A DNA stretch of 64,000 nt. Source: Rhizobium oryziradicis. Lineage in GTDB: Bacteria > Pseudomonadota > Alphaproteobacteria > Rhizobiales > Rhizobiaceae. The stretch covers positions 124,001 through 188,000 of the forward strand of contig NZ_MKIM01000028.1 in assembly GCF_001939045.1 (NCBI RefSeq), written 5' to 3'. The stretch's first letter is position 1. Every line of letters starts with the position of its first letter. Shown one piece after another: positions 18,714 through 29,610 of the stretch. The position numbers and the translations under genes are program-made. The notes under the pieces are model-generated. The model was not told where the DNA came from. It saw nothing but the letters and a program-made list of their open reading frames with translations, and did not search any database.

Positions 18714-20111
18714 TCAGGTGACGCGGAAATAGGCGGTCATGCCGGTTTTCTGGTGCTCGATAATGTGGCAGTGGATCAGCCAGTCGCCGGGGTTGTCGGC
18801 CACCAGAGCGAGCTGCACTTTCTCATCGGGCAGCACCAGATAGGTGTCGGAGATCAATGGGTCGACAGTGCGGCTGGACGAGGCGATGGCTTTGAAATTC
18901 ATGCCATGCAGGTGAATGGGGTGCGCCTGTGGCGTGCTGTTTTCCAGCTCGATGATATAGCTCTTACCCAGCTTCATCTCCGCCAGCGGGGCGGTGGGGT
19001 CCGGGTCGTCGCCGGTCCACGGTTTTTTATTGATGGCCCAGAACGAATAGCCAAGCGAGCCACAAATGGAGGGACGGGCGGCATCCTCTGCCGTGGCGCT
19101 CAATACCAGCGGAATCCGCTCGGCATTTTTCAAATCCGGCATCTGGAAAGGGTTGGGCGAAAGCGGTGCAACATCGTTCAGACTGCGCTTGAGGGATGGA
19201 CCAATGGCACGAAAACTGGCAATCACTTTCGGCGTGCTGGGCCGCACATCGATCAGCCGGGCCTCCTGGCCTTCGCCTTCCGGCATTTTCAAGATCAGAT
19301 CAATACGCTGGCCGGGGGCAACAACGGCCATATCAAGCTTGCGAATATCGGGCAGGGGCTGGCCATCGAGTGCAACAATAGCCGCTTCTGCCCCCTCCAG
19401 CCGCATATTGTAGATGCGTGTGACATCGGTGTCGGCCATGCGAATGCGCACCAGCCCGCCGCTTGGCGCATCATAGCGTGGCTCCACCTGCCAGTTGGCG
19501 GTGCGCACAGTGCCATAGGTGCCAGCGCGGGCCGCATCACGCGGCTTGAACAGGGCAATGAACTGGCCATCGGCTCCGAGCCGAAAATCGCGCAGGTTCA
19601 GGTCAATCTCGGCATCAAACACCGGATCATTGGGGTCTTCGACAATCAACATCCCGGTCATGCCGGTGGAAATCTGATCCATGGTGTTGCAATGGGGATG
19701 ATACCAATATGTGCCCGCATCGGGCGGCGTAAACGCATAATCAAAACTGTCGCCTTGATAGACATAGGGCTGGGTGAGAAACGGTACTCCATCCATTTTG
19801 TTGGGAATGCGCAACCCGTGCCAGTGAATGGTGGTGGCGTCGTCCAGATGATTGATCAGTTTGGCGGCAAAAGGTTTGTCGCGCGTCATGCGAATGGCGG
19901 GTGGCATGGAATCTTTAAAACCGGCAACAGCGTAGGTTGCCATTTTTCTGGTTTCATGGGCACCATCAATCACGGCAGAGGTAAACTTGGCCTCAATAGA
20001 AATCGGCTCTGGCTGGGCTGCGTGGAGCAATCTTGATGCGCCGAAGCCAATCCCGTAGATCCCTGCAACAGCAGAGGTTTTCAGCAATGTGCGGCGGGAA
20101 AGGGCGACCAT
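18714..20111 (-). CDS. Tat-exported multicopper oxidase
   Basis: A 465-residue periplasmic multicopper oxidase. Residues 5-12 (SRRTLLKT) form a twin-arginine signal. All four copper-binding clusters are visible: HWHGLR (His96, His98), WYHPH (136-140), HPIHLHGM, and HCHIIEHQKTGM (447-458, containing the T1 Cys448 and the axial Met). The family includes CueO-like copper oxidases, laccases and FtsP-like proteins; the intact ligands argue for an active oxidase, perhaps in copper tolerance. The start is ATG 20111. The MFS gene on the same strand ends 95 bp upstream. Confidence 0.92.
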   Translation of the reverse strand: MVALSRRTLLKTSAVAGIYGIGFGASRLLHAAQPEPISIEAKFTSAVIDGAHETRKMATYAVAGFKDSMPPAIRMTRDKPFAAKLINHLDDATTIHWHGLRIPNKMDGVPFLTQPYVYQGDSFDYAFTPPDAGTYWYHPHCNTMDQISTGMTGMLIVEDPNDPVFDAEIDLNLRDFRLGADGQFIALFKPRDAARAGTYGTVRTANWQVEPRYDAPSGGLVRIRMADTDVTRIYNMRLEGAEAAIVALDGQPLPDIRKLDMAVVAPGQRIDLILKMPEGEGQEARLIDVRPSTPKVIASFRAIGPSLKRSLNDVAPLSPNPFQMPDLKNAERIPLVLSATAEDAARPSICGSLGYSFWAINKKPWTGDDPDPTAPLAEMKLGKSYIIELENSTPQAHPIHLHGMNFKAIASSSRTVDPLISDTYLVLPDEKVQLALVADNPGDWLIHCHIIEHQKTGMTAYFRVT

Positions 20112-20206
20112 GGCATGCTCCGGTATCGGAAGAAAGACAGGTCGCTTTTAAAGTTGATTTCTTTCGTCAGCAATAGCGTTCTGGCGTGACAGGGTCGCAG
20201 CACCGA

Positions 20207-21454
20207 TCACTTTTTATCCTTTGGCTTTTCCGGTGTCGGCGGTGCCGCAAGCTTGGTAAAGTAAGTGGATGTGCGCAGCAGCGAACGAAACCGATAGCGT
20301 CTCTCTTCGGCTGGCACCGCGTTGCGAACCCGCATGCGCAATGTGGTGTAGATGATGAACAGGCACAGCACCACAACCGTATAGGTAAACAGTGCGCGAG
20401 GGCCAAAGTGGTCCAGAAGGACCGAGGCAAACATGGGTCCGACCACAGCACCGCAAGACCAGAAAAACAGCGTTCCGGCTGACACCAGCGCGTGCTGGCC
20501 CGGTGCCGCGTGGTCATTGGCATGGGCGGAGCATAGCGAATAGAGCGGCATGGCAAAGGCTCCGAAGAAGAAAATGCCAATGAAATTGAGCAACTCGCTG
20601 GAGCCTGCCACAAAAGACAAAAACAAGCCGCTGATGGCCGCACCAATGGCGGCCAGCAGAATGATGGTGCGCCGATCCAGCTTGTCGGAATAATGACCCA
20701 ACGGATATTGCAAGACGACGCCCGCAAAAATGCCAATGCTCATAAAGGTGGCAATGGCCGTGACCGACATGCCAATGCCTTCCGCATAAATCGGCCCCAG
20801 TGAGCGAAAGGTGGAATTGGTCAGCCCCACCACAATGCAGCCAATGGTAGCCAGCGGCGAGATATGCCACAGCGCTTTCACATTGAACTGCACATGCTTT
20901 GGCGGCTCCGGGCTGGTGCGATCGGCAAAGGAGATCGGCACAAGCGAGAGTGAGAGCGCCATGGCAATGATGGCGAAGAGATCAAAGCCACCCAGACCCA
21001 CTAGCGGAATGGTATATTGCGCGATGGTGCCGGCGCTCAGATCGACAAAGCGATAAATGGAAAGGGTGCGTGCGCGGTTTTCATTGGTCACGCGGGCATT
21101 CAGCCAGCTTTCGACGGTGGCGAACAGGCCTGCAAAACAAAGGCCTTGCGCCAGCCGCAGACAAAACCACGCAGCCGGATGAATAACCAGCAACATGGCA
21201 AGAGACGCCACCGATGCAATGGCGGCAAGGCCCGCAAAGGCGCGGATATGGCCCACCTGGCGGATCAGGCGCGTCACATAAATACAGCCAATGGCAAAGC
21301 CGATATTATAACCCGCTCCCACCACACCGATCATGGTGGTGGAAAAGCCCTCCTGCAATGCGCGCAGCGAAATGAACGTGCCTTGCAAGCCATTACCACC
21401 AATCAGGATTCCGGCGGTCACAAGCAAGGGGATGAGGGGGCGGATATCTTTCAT
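20207..21454 (-). CDS. MFS transporter, YcaD-like
   Basis: A 415-residue major facilitator protein with 12 predicted helices. N-terminal residues LITLLVTAGILIGGNGLQGTF-like and the segment ESWLNARVTNENRARTLSIYR near residue 115 resemble the YcaD/UMF subfamily of MFS permeases. The C-terminus is charged and lysine-rich (PTPEKPKDKK). The substrate is unknown. It is upstream of the multicopper oxidase on the same strand and diverges from aspS across 227 bp. Confidence 0.85.
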   Translation of the reverse strand: MKDIRPLIPLLVTAGILIGGNGLQGTFISLRALQEGFSTTMIGVVGAGYNIGFAIGCIYVTRLIRQVGHIRAFAGLAAIASVASLAMLLVIHPAAWFCLRLAQGLCFAGLFATVESWLNARVTNENRARTLSIYRFVDLSAGTIAQYTIPLVGLGGFDLFAIIAMALSLSLVPISFADRTSPEPPKHVQFNVKALWHISPLATIGCIVVGLTNSTFRSLGPIYAEGIGMSVTAIATFMSIGIFAGVVLQYPLGHYSDKLDRRTIILLAAIGAAISGLFLSFVAGSSELLNFIGIFFFGAFAMPLYSLCSAHANDHAAPGQHALVSAGTLFFWSCGAVVGPMFASVLLDHFGPRALFTYTVVVLCLFIIYTTLRMRVRNAVPAEERRYRFRSLLRTSTYFTKLAAPPTPEKPKDKK

Positions 21455-21681
21455 GGCGGCAGGATCTCAAAAGGCGCGTTGTTGGAATTTGAGTCGCGCA
21501 AGTGCAGGATAAGTCTTGTAGACCGGCATGGGCTGCTGATATAGCGGGAATATTGCCGGAAGATGCGTTCAGCCTTGACAAATCAGGCAGGCCATGCGCT
21601 TTTCCGCCCGATTTTCCTCCGCCAGCATGTTGCACGTTTCGCGTGTTTGCTTGGCGATAGATACGTCCAGGATACATTAAA

Positions 21682-23487
21682 ATGCATCGTTACCGCAGCC
21701 ACACCTGTGCCGCTCTTCGCAAGTCCGATGTTGGTGCCACCGTGCGCCTTTCCGGCTGGGTTCACCGCGTCCGCGACCATGGCGGCGTTCTCTTCATCGA
21801 CCTTCGCGACCATTACGGCATCACGCAGGTGGTGGCCGATCCCGATAGCCCGGCCTTCAAGCTGGCCGAGACCGTGCGCGGCGAATGGGTGATCCGCATC
21901 GACGGCGTGGTCAAGGCCCGTGCTGACGAGACGGTCAACAAGGCCATGCAGACCGGCGAAATCGAGCTGTACGCGCAAGAAATCGAAGTGCTGGCCGTGG
22001 CCAAGGAATTGCCGCTGCCGGTGTTTGGCGAGCCTGAATATCCGGAAGACGTGCGCCTGAAGTATCGCTTCATCGATCTGCGCCGCGAAACCCTGCACAA
22101 GAACATCGTCAAGCGCACCCAGATCATTTCCTCCATGCGCAATGGCATGGCAGAGCTTGGCTTTGCCGAATATACCACGCCAATCCTGACGGCCTCTTCG
22201 CCAGAAGGTGCGCGTGACTTTCTGGTGCCAAGCCGCATCCACGAAGGCCAGTTCTTTGCGCTGCCACAGGCTCCGCAGCAGTATAAGCAGCTGTTGATGG
22301 TGGCCGGTTTCGACCGCTATTTCCAGATTGCCCCATGCTTTCGCGATGAAGACCCACGCGCCGACCGTCTGCCCGGCGAGTTCTACCAGCTCGACGTGGA
22401 AATGAGCTTTGTGACCCAGGAAGATGTCTGGACCACGATGGAACCAATGATGACCAAGGTGTTCGAACAGTTTGCCGAAGGCAAGCCTGTGACGAAGCAA
22501 TGGCCACGCATTCCTTACGATGAAGCCATCCGCAAATACGGCTCCGACAAGCCAGACCTGCGCAACCCGATTGTAATGCAGGCTGTGACCGAACATTTCC
22601 GCGGCTCCGGCTTCAAGATTTTCGCCAGCATGATCGAATCCAACCCCAAGGTTGAGGTTTGGGCCATTCCGGTCAAGCATACAGAAGCCACTGGCCCGAT
22701 TGGCCGCGCCGTGTGCGACCGTATGAATGCCTGGGCACAGTCCACCGGCCAGCCGGGCCTTGGCTATATCTTCTGGAAGGAAGAAGACGGCAAGGTTGGC
22801 GGCTCCGGCCCTCTGGCCAAGAACATTGGCGAAGAGCGCACCGCTGCCGTTGCCGCTCAGCTCGGCCTTGAAGCCGGTGACGCCTGCTTCTTCGTGGCGG
22901 GTGATCCGGCCAAGTTCTACAAGTTCGCTGGCGAAGCTCGCACCCGTGCAGGCGAAGAGCTGAACCTGATCGACCGCGACCGGTTTGAAATGTGCTGGAT
23001 TGTCGACTTCCCGTTCTACGAATGGAGCGAAGAAGAAAAGAAGATCGACTTTGCCCACAACCCGTTCTCCATGCCGCAGGGCGGAGAGGCAGCCTTCGAC
23101 ACCCAAGACCCGCTGACGCTCAAAGCTTACCAGTATGACGCTGTGTGCAACGGTTTTGAAATCGCTTCTGGCTCGATCCGTAACCAGTCGCCAGAACTGA
23201 TGGTCAAGGCGTTTGAAAAGGTTGGCCTCAGCCAGTCTGACGTGGAAGAGCGCTTCGGCGGCCTCTACCGCGCTTTCCAGTACGGTGCACCTCCGCACGG
23301 CGGCTGCGCATTCGGTATCGACCGCGTGGTCATGCTGCTGGTGGGTGCCAAGAACCTGCGTGAAATCTCGCTGTTCCCGATGAACCAGCAGGCGCAGGAT
23401 CTGTTGATGAATGCGCCAGCTCCGGCAACACCAACACAATTGCGCGAACTGGCGCTGCGCGTGGTGCCAACGCCGAAGAAAGATTGA
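21682..23487 (+). CDS. aspS: Aspartyl-tRNA synthetase
   Basis: A 601-residue bacterial-type class II AspRS. N-terminal OB-fold anticodon-binding domain begins at about residue 17 ([23 protein letters not shown]); motif 2 is in [19 protein letters not shown]; the GAD insertion domain occupies about 290-420; motif 3 is [11 protein letters not shown] near 555. It charges tRNA-Asp; in organisms with no AsnRS it also mischarges tRNA-Asn, which cannot be judged here. Terminated by the hairpin at 23513. Confidence 0.97.
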   Translation: MHRYRSHTCAALRKSDVGATVRLSGWVHRVRDHGGVLFIDLRDHYGITQVVADPDSPAFKLAETVRGEWVIRIDGVVKARADETVNKAMQTGEIELYAQEIEVLAVAKELPLPVFGEPEYPEDVRLKYRFIDLRRETLHKNIVKRTQIISSMRNGMAELGFAEYTTPILTASSPEGARDFLVPSRIHEGQFFALPQAPQQYKQLLMVAGFDRYFQIAPCFRDEDPRADRLPGEFYQLDVEMSFVTQEDVWTTMEPMMTKVFEQFAEGKPVTKQWPRIPYDEAIRKYGSDKPDLRNPIVMQAVTEHFRGSGFKIFASMIESNPKVEVWAIPVKHTEATGPIGRAVCDRMNAWAQSTGQPGLGYIFWKEEDGKVGGSGPLAKNIGEERTAAVAAQLGLEAGDACFFVAGDPAKFYKFAGEARTRAGEELNLIDRDRFEMCWIVDFPFYEWSEEEKKIDFAHNPFSMPQGGEAAFDTQDPLTLKAYQYDAVCNGFEIASGSIRNQSPELMVKAFEKVGLSQSDVEERFGGLYRAFQYGAPPHGGCAFGIDRVVMLLVGAKNLREISLFPMNQQAQDLLMNAPAPATPTQLRELALRVVPTPKKD

Positions 23488-23512
23488 TGCTGAAATACGC
23501 ATCGCTGTGAAT

Positions 23513-23543
23513 AAAATGCCGTGGTTCGCCACGGCATTTTTTT
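23513..23543 (+). terminator. Rho-independent terminator of aspS
   Basis: AAAATGCCGTGG, TTCG tetraloop, CCACGGCATTTT then further Ts to 23543: a 12-bp perfect stem with a U tract, 26 bp past the aspS stop. Confidence 0.93.
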
Positions 23544-23572
23544 GTCTGCAGATAAAACAAAACACAACATAC

Positions 23573-23596
23573 AAAAAAGCCGCCTGAAGGCGGCTT
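23573..23596 (-). terminator. Rho-independent terminator of the secreted-protein gene
   Basis: Read on the minus strand: AAGCCGCC, TTCA loop, GGCGGCTT followed by TTTTG. It lies about 30 bp beyond the stop at 23626, back to back with the aspS terminator. Confidence 0.85.
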
Positions 23597-23625
23597 GATC
23601 GATTTCAAATGATAGACAGTTCGTC

Positions 23626-24837
23626 TCAATCGTTGGAGGTGACGCTCACGCCCAGCACCTTCGGCAGGGTTTCCGGCGCACCCATTGCCGCACCGATAAT
23701 CATAGGGAAGGGGACCGGGTTTTCCGGCTCTGCCGTGACGGTGAAGCTCTTCGGATTGTCGATATAGGCATTGACCGCCGCCGAGACACTGTTTTGCAGG
23801 GCACCCAACTTAGCTTGCGCCAGAAGAAGTGGTGTCATGGCCTTGATCATCTGGCCCATGTCCTTGGCTGAAACGCCCTGCTTTTTTCCGCTATACTCGA
23901 GAGCACGGGCGGTGAGGCCTGCGTCCTCAAAGCGGATGTCAGCGCCGAGGAAGGACATTTGCTGCAAAAGGCCAAGAGTGGCAATGCCGGCGGCCTGCTG
24001 TGCCTGCGGGTCTGCCGAATTGGCTTTGGATGCGGCGGCGGCTTCCTGAATTTGCTTCATCAGGTCCATCGTGTAGCCAGACAGGCTGAACGAGATGTTG
24101 AGCTTGCCGATATTCTTGAAGTCCAGCGCATATTCTTCAACATCAACCGTGCCGGAGTGCAGCTCCCAACTGCCCTTCATGGTCATTTTGCCATCAAGGT
24201 TTGACAGGCCAAGCGCGTCAATTGTCTCTTTGCTGTTGGGGTCTTCTACCGACGAGAGGTCAAGCTTGACGCCATTGACGGCGGCATCAAAGGACAGGCT
24301 GGCGCCATCATCCTCAATCGCAGATGTGGCCTCGATTTCGCTGATCGATACCACGTCCTTGCCGTCTGCCTTGATGGCGATTGGGCCGCTATGGGCCTTT
24401 TCGTAAAACAGCATGGAGGAAAGGTCGTTGGTGCCGGTTTTTCCAGGCACAGTCACGCCGGAAAGATAAAGGTCAGACGCGGTGATGGTGGATTTTTCGG
24501 AGGTCACGTTGATCGGCTGAAAATCAACCCGATCAATCTCGTAGGAGCCATCATCCATGGCGGCAACGCCGGTCATGGTCACGTTGCCAACCGGCACAGG
24601 GGTTTTATCCTTGCTGTCTTCGGGCGTGAAATTTGCGTCTTTCAACACGACGGTGTCGCCGTTAACATCCACGCCACTGGCATTGATGACCACACCGCTT
24701 GAAGCATAGGCAGCGTTGATTTTTTTGAGAAGATCCTGGCCGTCCAGCGCGAAGGCCGAATGGGGCAGGATGGCGATGGCCGCGCTGGCGAAGAGAAGGC
24801 TACTCATGAGGCGTTGGGCGGATTTATGCATCGTCAT
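23626..24837 (-). CDS. Secreted protein of unknown function
   Basis: A 403-residue protein that I do not recognise as a named family. A signal peptide is clear (MTMHKSAQRLMSS then a hydrophobic core ending AFA before LDGQ), so the product is periplasmic or exported. The mature part is rich in Asp, Ser, Thr and Val with repeating beta-type patterns (SGVVINASGVDVNGDTV; TASDLYLSGVTVPG), suggesting a beta-rich repeat fold, followed by a helical Ala/Gln-rich segment (about 275-310). Start placed at ATG 24837 because AGGGA precedes it by about 8 nt; the longer TTG-like extension lacks this. It stands alone, diverging from parC. Confidence 0.75.
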   Translation of the reverse strand: MTMHKSAQRLMSSLLFASAAIAILPHSAFALDGQDLLKKINAAYASSGVVINASGVDVNGDTVVLKDANFTPEDSKDKTPVPVGNVTMTGVAAMDDGSYEIDRVDFQPINVTSEKSTITASDLYLSGVTVPGKTGTNDLSSMLFYEKAHSGPIAIKADGKDVVSISEIEATSAIEDDGASLSFDAAVNGVKLDLSSVEDPNSKETIDALGLSNLDGKMTMKGSWELHSGTVDVEEYALDFKNIGKLNISFSLSGYTMDLMKQIQEAAAASKANSADPQAQQAAGIATLGLLQQMSFLGADIRFEDAGLTARALEYSGKKQGVSAKDMGQMIKAMTPLLLAQAKLGALQNSVSAAVNAYIDNPKSFTVTAEPENPVPFPMIIGAAMGAPETLPKVLGVSVTSND

Positions 24838-25037
24838 AATAGTTTCCCTTGAAAACAAACCGGTAAGCGCATCGCATATGTCGATATTTCTTTATAATGT
24901 GAGGCGCTAAACCACAAACGCCTTTTATCGGGACTTATGTATTATTCTGGTTTCTTCTTGCAGGATTGCCTCGGTAATCCACAGCTGCATCCCCCGGAAT
25001 CCTTGCTGTCCAAGGCTTTCTCCGCTAGGCAAGGGCT

Positions 25038-27314
25038 ATGGGAAAAAGTCTTACACCGCCGGGCGATGGTGGCGATCACATCACGCCGATTGATTTGAAA
25101 CACGCGCTTGAAGAGCGCTACCTTGCCTATGCGCTGTCCACAATCATGCATCGGGCCTTGCCAGACGTGCGCGATGGGCTCAAACCAGTGCATCGCCGCA
25201 TCATTCATGCCATGAGCGAAATGGGCATTCGTCCCAATTCAGCCTTCAAGAAATGCGCCCGTATCGTTGGTGACGTCATCGGTAAATTTCACCCGCATGG
25301 CGACCAATCGGTCTATGATGCACTGGTGCGTTTGGCGCAGGATTTCTCCCAGCGTTATCCGATTGTTGATGGTCAGGGCAATTTCGGCAATATCGATGGC
25401 GACTCAGCCGCTGCCTATCGTTACACCGAAGCGCGAATGACCGAGGTTGCTGCTCTGCTGTTGGAAGGCATTGAGCAGGACGCGGTGGATTATCGCCCGA
25501 CCTATAACGAAGAAGATGATGAGCCGGTGGTGCTGCCGGGCGCATTTCCCAATCTGCTCGCCAATGGCTCGTCTGGCATTGCGGTTGGCATGGCAACCTC
25601 CATTCCGCCCCACAATGCCCATGAGCTTTGCGATGCGGCCCTGCTTCTGATCAAGAATCCTGCGGCCACGGTGGAAGATCTGTTTGCCGATCCCGCCAAT
25701 CCGCAGCGCGGTGGCATTGAAGGGCCGGATTTGCCCACCGGCGGCATTATTGTCGAAAGCCGCGAAAGCATGATTGAAACCTACCGCACAGGTCGCGGTG
25801 GCTTTCGCGTGCGAGCAAAATGGGAAACGGAAGATCTCGGCCGTGGTGGCTATCAGATTATCGTCACCGAAATTCCGTTTCAGGTGCAAAAATCCCGATT
25901 GATCGAAAAAATCGCTGAATTACTCATCGCCAAGCGCCTGCCGCTGCTGGAAGATGTTCGCGATGAGTCAGCGGAAGATGTGCGCCTGGTGCTGGTGCCC
26001 AAGAGCCGCACGGTTGACCCGACCATTTTGATGGAATCGCTGTTCAAGCTCACCGAGCTTGAAAACCGCATCCCCATGAACATGAACGTCCTTTCCCAAG
26101 GCAAGGTGCCACGGGTGATGGCGCTCAATGAAGTTTTGAGCGAATGGCTGGCGCACCGCAAGGATGTGTTGGTCCGTCGCTCCAGCTTCCGGCTGGCAGC
26201 CATCGAGCGACGGTTGGAAATTCTTGGCGGCCTGCTGATTGCCTACCTCAATCTGGATGAAGTCATTCGCATTATCCGTGAGGAAGATGAGGCCAAAGAC
26301 GCGCTGATTGCGCGTTTTGAGCTGACCGATACGCAGGCCGAAGCCATCCTCAACATGCGCCTTCGCAATTTGCGCAAACTCGAAGAGTTTGAAATCCGCA
26401 AAGAGCATGATGCGCTCTCGGCCGAAAAAGCCGAGCTGGAAAAGCTTCTGGGATCGGATGATCTGCAATGGAAAACCATTGCTGGCGAGATCACAGACGT
26501 CAAAAAGAAATATGCCAAGGTTACCGAGCTTGGCCGCAGGCGCACGCTGTTTGCCAGCGCGCCGACGGCAGATGTGGAAGCCATCCAGCAAGCGATGATC
26601 GAGAAAGAGCCGATCACCGTGGTGATCTCGGAAAAAGGCTGGATCAGGGCTCTCAAGGGCCATAGCTCAGACACGTCCACCTTGACCTTCAAGGAAGGGG
26701 ATGCCTTGCGCGTGGCATTCCCGGCGCAAACCACCGATAAGATCGTGCTGGTGACAACAGGCGGCAAGGTTTACACGCTGGGCGGTGACAAGCTGCCGGG
26801 TGGCCGTGGCCATGGCGAGCCTTTGCGTATCATCATTGATATGGAAAATGATCAGGATGTGCTGACCGCTTTTGTGCACGACGCATCGCGCAAGCTGATG
26901 TTTGTCTCCACCTCTGGCAATGGCTTCATCGTCACTGAGAGCGATATCGTCGCCAATACCCGCAAGGGCAAGCAGGTGATGAATGTGGTGATGCCGGAAG
27001 AAGCCAAGCTGGTGGTGCCGGTGTCCGGCGATCACGTCGCGGTGGTGGGTGAGAACCGTAAGCTGGTTGTGTTCCCGCTTTCGCAGATTCCTGAAATGAG
27101 CCGCGGCAAGGGCGTTCGTCTGCAACGCTATAAGGATGGCGGCATATCGGACATCAAGTTCTTTGCGCTCAGCGCTGGCTTGACCTGGGAAGACAGTGCA
27201 GGGCGGGTCTTTAGCAAAAATAAAGACGAATTGCTCGAATGGCTGGGCGACCGTGCAGCGGCTGGCCGACCTGTGCCAAAGGGCTTTCCGCGCAGCGGCA
27301 AGTTTAGTGGTTGA
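25038..27314 (+). CDS. parC: DNA topoisomerase IV subunit A
   Basis: A 758-residue ParC, which with ParE decatenates chromosomes. The catalytic tyrosine is Tyr129 in AAYRYTEAR. The breakage-reunion core continues to about residue 480 and a C-terminal beta-propeller-like domain follows. Against GyrA it lacks the GyrA box (QRRGGKG); KGKQVMNV in this position supports ParC. The quinolone-determining stretch reads [11 protein letters not shown], with Gln90 where E. coli ParC has Ser80. AAGGGC just before the ATG is the ribosome site. Confidence 0.95.
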   Translation: MGKSLTPPGDGGDHITPIDLKHALEERYLAYALSTIMHRALPDVRDGLKPVHRRIIHAMSEMGIRPNSAFKKCARIVGDVIGKFHPHGDQSVYDALVRLAQDFSQRYPIVDGQGNFGNIDGDSAAAYRYTEARMTEVAALLLEGIEQDAVDYRPTYNEEDDEPVVLPGAFPNLLANGSSGIAVGMATSIPPHNAHELCDAALLLIKNPAATVEDLFADPANPQRGGIEGPDLPTGGIIVESRESMIETYRTGRGGFRVRAKWETEDLGRGGYQIIVTEIPFQVQKSRLIEKIAELLIAKRLPLLEDVRDESAEDVRLVLVPKSRTVDPTILMESLFKLTELENRIPMNMNVLSQGKVPRVMALNEVLSEWLAHRKDVLVRRSSFRLAAIERRLEILGGLLIAYLNLDEVIRIIREEDEAKDALIARFELTDTQAEAILNMRLRNLRKLEEFEIRKEHDALSAEKAELEKLLGSDDLQWKTIAGEITDVKKKYAKVTELGRRRTLFASAPTADVEAIQQAMIEKEPITVVISEKGWIRALKGHSSDTSTLTFKEGDALRVAFPAQTTDKIVLVTTGGKVYTLGGDKLPGGRGHGEPLRIIIDMENDQDVLTAFVHDASRKLMFVSTSGNGFIVTESDIVANTRKGKQVMNVVMPEEAKLVVPVSGDHVAVVGENRKLVVFPLSQIPEMSRGKGVRLQRYKDGGISDIKFFALSAGLTWEDSAGRVFSKNKDELLEWLGDRAAAGRPVPKGFPRSGKFSG

Positions 27315-27362
27315 GCCAAGGAGCGAAGTCTGGAAAGCCCTGACTGTAGAGATTTTACATGC

Positions 27363-27399
27363 AAAAAGGGGCGCACCATTGGCTGGTGCGCCCCTTTTT
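27363..27399. terminator. Bidirectional terminator between parC and the chemoreceptor gene
   Basis: AAAAAGGGGCGCACCA, loop TTGGC, TGGTGCGCCCCTTTTT: a 16-bp perfect stem whose A and T ends serve as U tracts on both strands. It separates convergent parC (stop at 27314) from the minus-strand gene ending at 27454. Confidence 0.95.
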
Positions 27400-27453
27400 G
27401 TATGGTTGAAAAACGCTTTGAATACGAAGCGTCATTTTCTCGGCGTTGCGGCC

Positions 27454-29379
27454 CTACGGGTTGATCTGGTTGAAGTACCTGTCTTCCGAGTCGGGGCCGC
27501 CCATGGCCATGTTCAGGGCGAAGCCTTTAGCACGTGCCTGTTGCACGGGGACTGTTTGTTCGGGGGCTAGCTTTCGCGTTGACTTGGCAGGTGCAGCTTT
27601 GCGCAGTTGGGCGGCACCGGGTTGCGACAGGTTCGCTCGTCCGTGATTGGCGTTTGCCGTTTGGAAAAAGGCAAGCGACGTTTGCAGTTCCTCGGCTTGC
27701 GCCGTCAGCTCTTCTGAGGTTGCCGACATTTGTTCAGAGGCGCTGGCGGTTTGCTGCGTCACCTTGTCCAGTTGCTGGATCGCTTCGTTGATTTGCGAGG
27801 CACCCAGATCTTGCTCCCGGCAAGCTGCCGAAATTTCGGAGACGAGTTCTGCTGTTTTGCGGATATCGGGCACCAGGCGGTGCAGCATCTCTCCAGCCGA
27901 CGTTGCTGCCTTGACGGTATCGGCAGAAAGGCCACTGATTTCGCCGGCTGCTGCCTGAGAGCGCTCGGCAAGCTTGCGCACTTCTGAGGCAACAACGGCA
28001 AAGCCCTTGCCATGCTCACCAGCGCGGGCCGCTTCCACGGCGGCATTGAGTGCCAAAAGGTCGGTCTGTCGCGCAATTTCCTGCACAATAGAGATCTTTT
28101 CAGCAATCGTGCGCATGGCCGTAACAGCCTTTTCCACGGCCTCGCCTGAAACTTCTGCGTCTTTCGCAGACTGGCGCGCAATTTTTTCCGTCTGAGAGGC
28201 GTTGTCGGCGTTCTGTTTGATATTACCTGCCATTTGCTCCATGGAGGCAGAGGCCTCTTCCGTGGCAGAGGCTTGCTCTGTCGCGCCCTGCGAGAGTTGT
28301 TCCGATGAGGCGGAAAGCTCCTGGCTGCCGTTGGTGACTTGATCTGCTGCGTTGGACACGCTGACTGCGAAAGTCGTCAAATTATCAACCAGAGAATTGA
28401 TCGCATCTTTCATCTTCTGATGGTCACCTTCGCAAGCGATGGTGACGTGCTCGGTCAAATTACCTTCTGCCACAAGATTAAGAACGCGATTGCCCTCGCC
28501 AATGGGCAGTAAAATAGCATCCAGCATCCCGTTGATACCCAAAACCATTTTGCCAAAGTCGCCCACAAAGCGTTCCGCATCACCTCTTTCGCTCAAACGC
28601 CCAGCCGTGGACGCAACGATCAGGCGATGAATTTCGGTGACAATGTCTTTGAGATTGCGTCTCAGTGTTTCGATGGTGTCATTGATAAAAGCTTTTTTGC
28701 CGGGGAATTGTTCAAGCGTTGCCTCGAAGTTGCCTTCACCAAATTGCTTGATGCAGGCCATCGCTTGCTTTTTGACCGCTATGTGGCCACCGACCATCGT
28801 GTTCACGCCCTTGGCCATCACGGCAAAGTCGCCTTTAAAGCGTTCAACCGGGACGAAGACGTCGATATCACCCTTGTCATGTTCGGCAGACATATGGTTC
28901 ATCTCGGCAATGAAGCCCTTGAGATTATCACGCAGTGCCTCGACTGTTTCGTTGATAAAGGCCTTTTTTCCAGGAAATCGTTCCAGTTCAGCCTCAAAAT
29001 TACCTTCTCCAAACGCCTTGATGCAAGCCATTGCTTTCTTTTTGACCGCGATATGGCTGTCCACCAGTTCGTTGATATTGTGCGCCATGTCAGCAATTTC
29101 ACCCTTGAATGCTGCAACAGGGATCACCGCATCGATATCGCCCTTACCGTGCTCGGTCGCCATGCGGTTTACGGCATCGCTGAGCGCATGGGTTGGTGCG
29201 GTCGCCTGGTCGAGCAGCGCGTTGACAGCGTCCAGCAACTCTTTTGCATCGCCCGACGCCAAGTCCGTCTTAAGACGAGACGAGATGTCACCATTGGCCA
29301 TCGTGCGGGCAAGGTTGTGGATCTCTGTGATCGCAAATCGAGCTTTAGAGGAGGCCTTGAAGTTGGTATAAAGAGACAT
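27454..29379 (-). CDS. Soluble methyl-accepting chemotaxis protein with tandem HAMP-like repeats
   Basis: A 641-residue chemoreceptor without any transmembrane helix, so it is cytoplasmic. Residues ~75-290 contain a 90-residue unit repeated almost exactly (HGKGDID.../HDKGDID... at 77 and 167; HIAVKK at 109 and 199; GEGNFEA at 124 and 214), interpreted as serial di-HAMP modules. A further HAMP-like segment precedes the signalling coiled coil, whose hairpin tip [19 protein letters not shown] is at about 436-454. It ends in a variable tail (about 575-641) without the usual CheR-binding pentapeptide. Start at ATG 29379 with AGAGGA 8 nt before. The ligand is unknown. Next to two GGDEF/EAL proteins, suggesting a link to c-di-GMP or a Wsp-like pathway. 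Confidence 0.9.
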   Translation of the reverse strand: MSLYTNFKASSKARFAITEIHNLARTMANGDISSRLKTDLASGDAKELLDAVNALLDQATAPTHALSDAVNRMATEHGKGDIDAVIPVAAFKGEIADMAHNINELVDSHIAVKKKAMACIKAFGEGNFEAELERFPGKKAFINETVEALRDNLKGFIAEMNHMSAEHDKGDIDVFVPVERFKGDFAVMAKGVNTMVGGHIAVKKQAMACIKQFGEGNFEATLEQFPGKKAFINDTIETLRRNLKDIVTEIHRLIVASTAGRLSERGDAERFVGDFGKMVLGINGMLDAILLPIGEGNRVLNLVAEGNLTEHVTIACEGDHQKMKDAINSLVDNLTTFAVSVSNAADQVTNGSQELSASSEQLSQGATEQASATEEASASMEQMAGNIKQNADNASQTEKIARQSAKDAEVSGEAVEKAVTAMRTIAEKISIVQEIARQTDLLALNAAVEAARAGEHGKGFAVVASEVRKLAERSQAAAGEISGLSADTVKAATSAGEMLHRLVPDIRKTAELVSEISAACREQDLGASQINEAIQQLDKVTQQTASASEQMSATSEELTAQAEELQTSLAFFQTANANHGRANLSQPGAAQLRKAAPAKSTRKLAPEQTVPVQQARAKGFALNMAMGGPDSEDRYFNQINP

Positions 29380-29610
29380 GATGCGTTCCTCTGAAGTGTC
29401 GAAAGGGTTTGCTCTGATCGATTGGAGCAGACACAGCTTCTATGAACGAACGTGCTCTCATCAATCGCGTTTCAGTGACCCACTTATTGGGAACAAAATT
29501 AAAGAAAAAATGAATATTAGAAAATATGTAGATTTGTTGTTTATGTGACGCTAAATGTTACGGTTAACAACATCTATACAGCGCCTTACGGCTTATGTGG
29601 CGCACGGCGC
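29380..29610. other. Non-coding gap upstream of the chemoreceptor gene
   Basis: With the repeat element that follows, this makes a 341-bp gap between the chemoreceptor start and the end of the GGDEF-EAL gene. It is AT-rich around 29490-29560 and probably carries the chemoreceptor promoter; I see no ORF with a ribosome site and no clear operator. Confidence 0.5.

Noticed and set aside
17293..20036. Two long plus-strand open frames (441 and 473 codons) opposite rnd and the multicopper oxidase
   Set aside because: They are shadows of minus-strand genes whose catalytic motifs are intact.
21583..23574. 663-codon open frame on the minus strand opposite aspS
   Set aside because: The plus-strand gene is a certain AspRS; the antisense frame has no domain and ends in the aspS flanks.
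28627..29394. 255-codon plus-strand frame opposite the chemoreceptor
   Set aside because: It follows from the repetitive chemoreceptor codons and has no signal or ribosome site.
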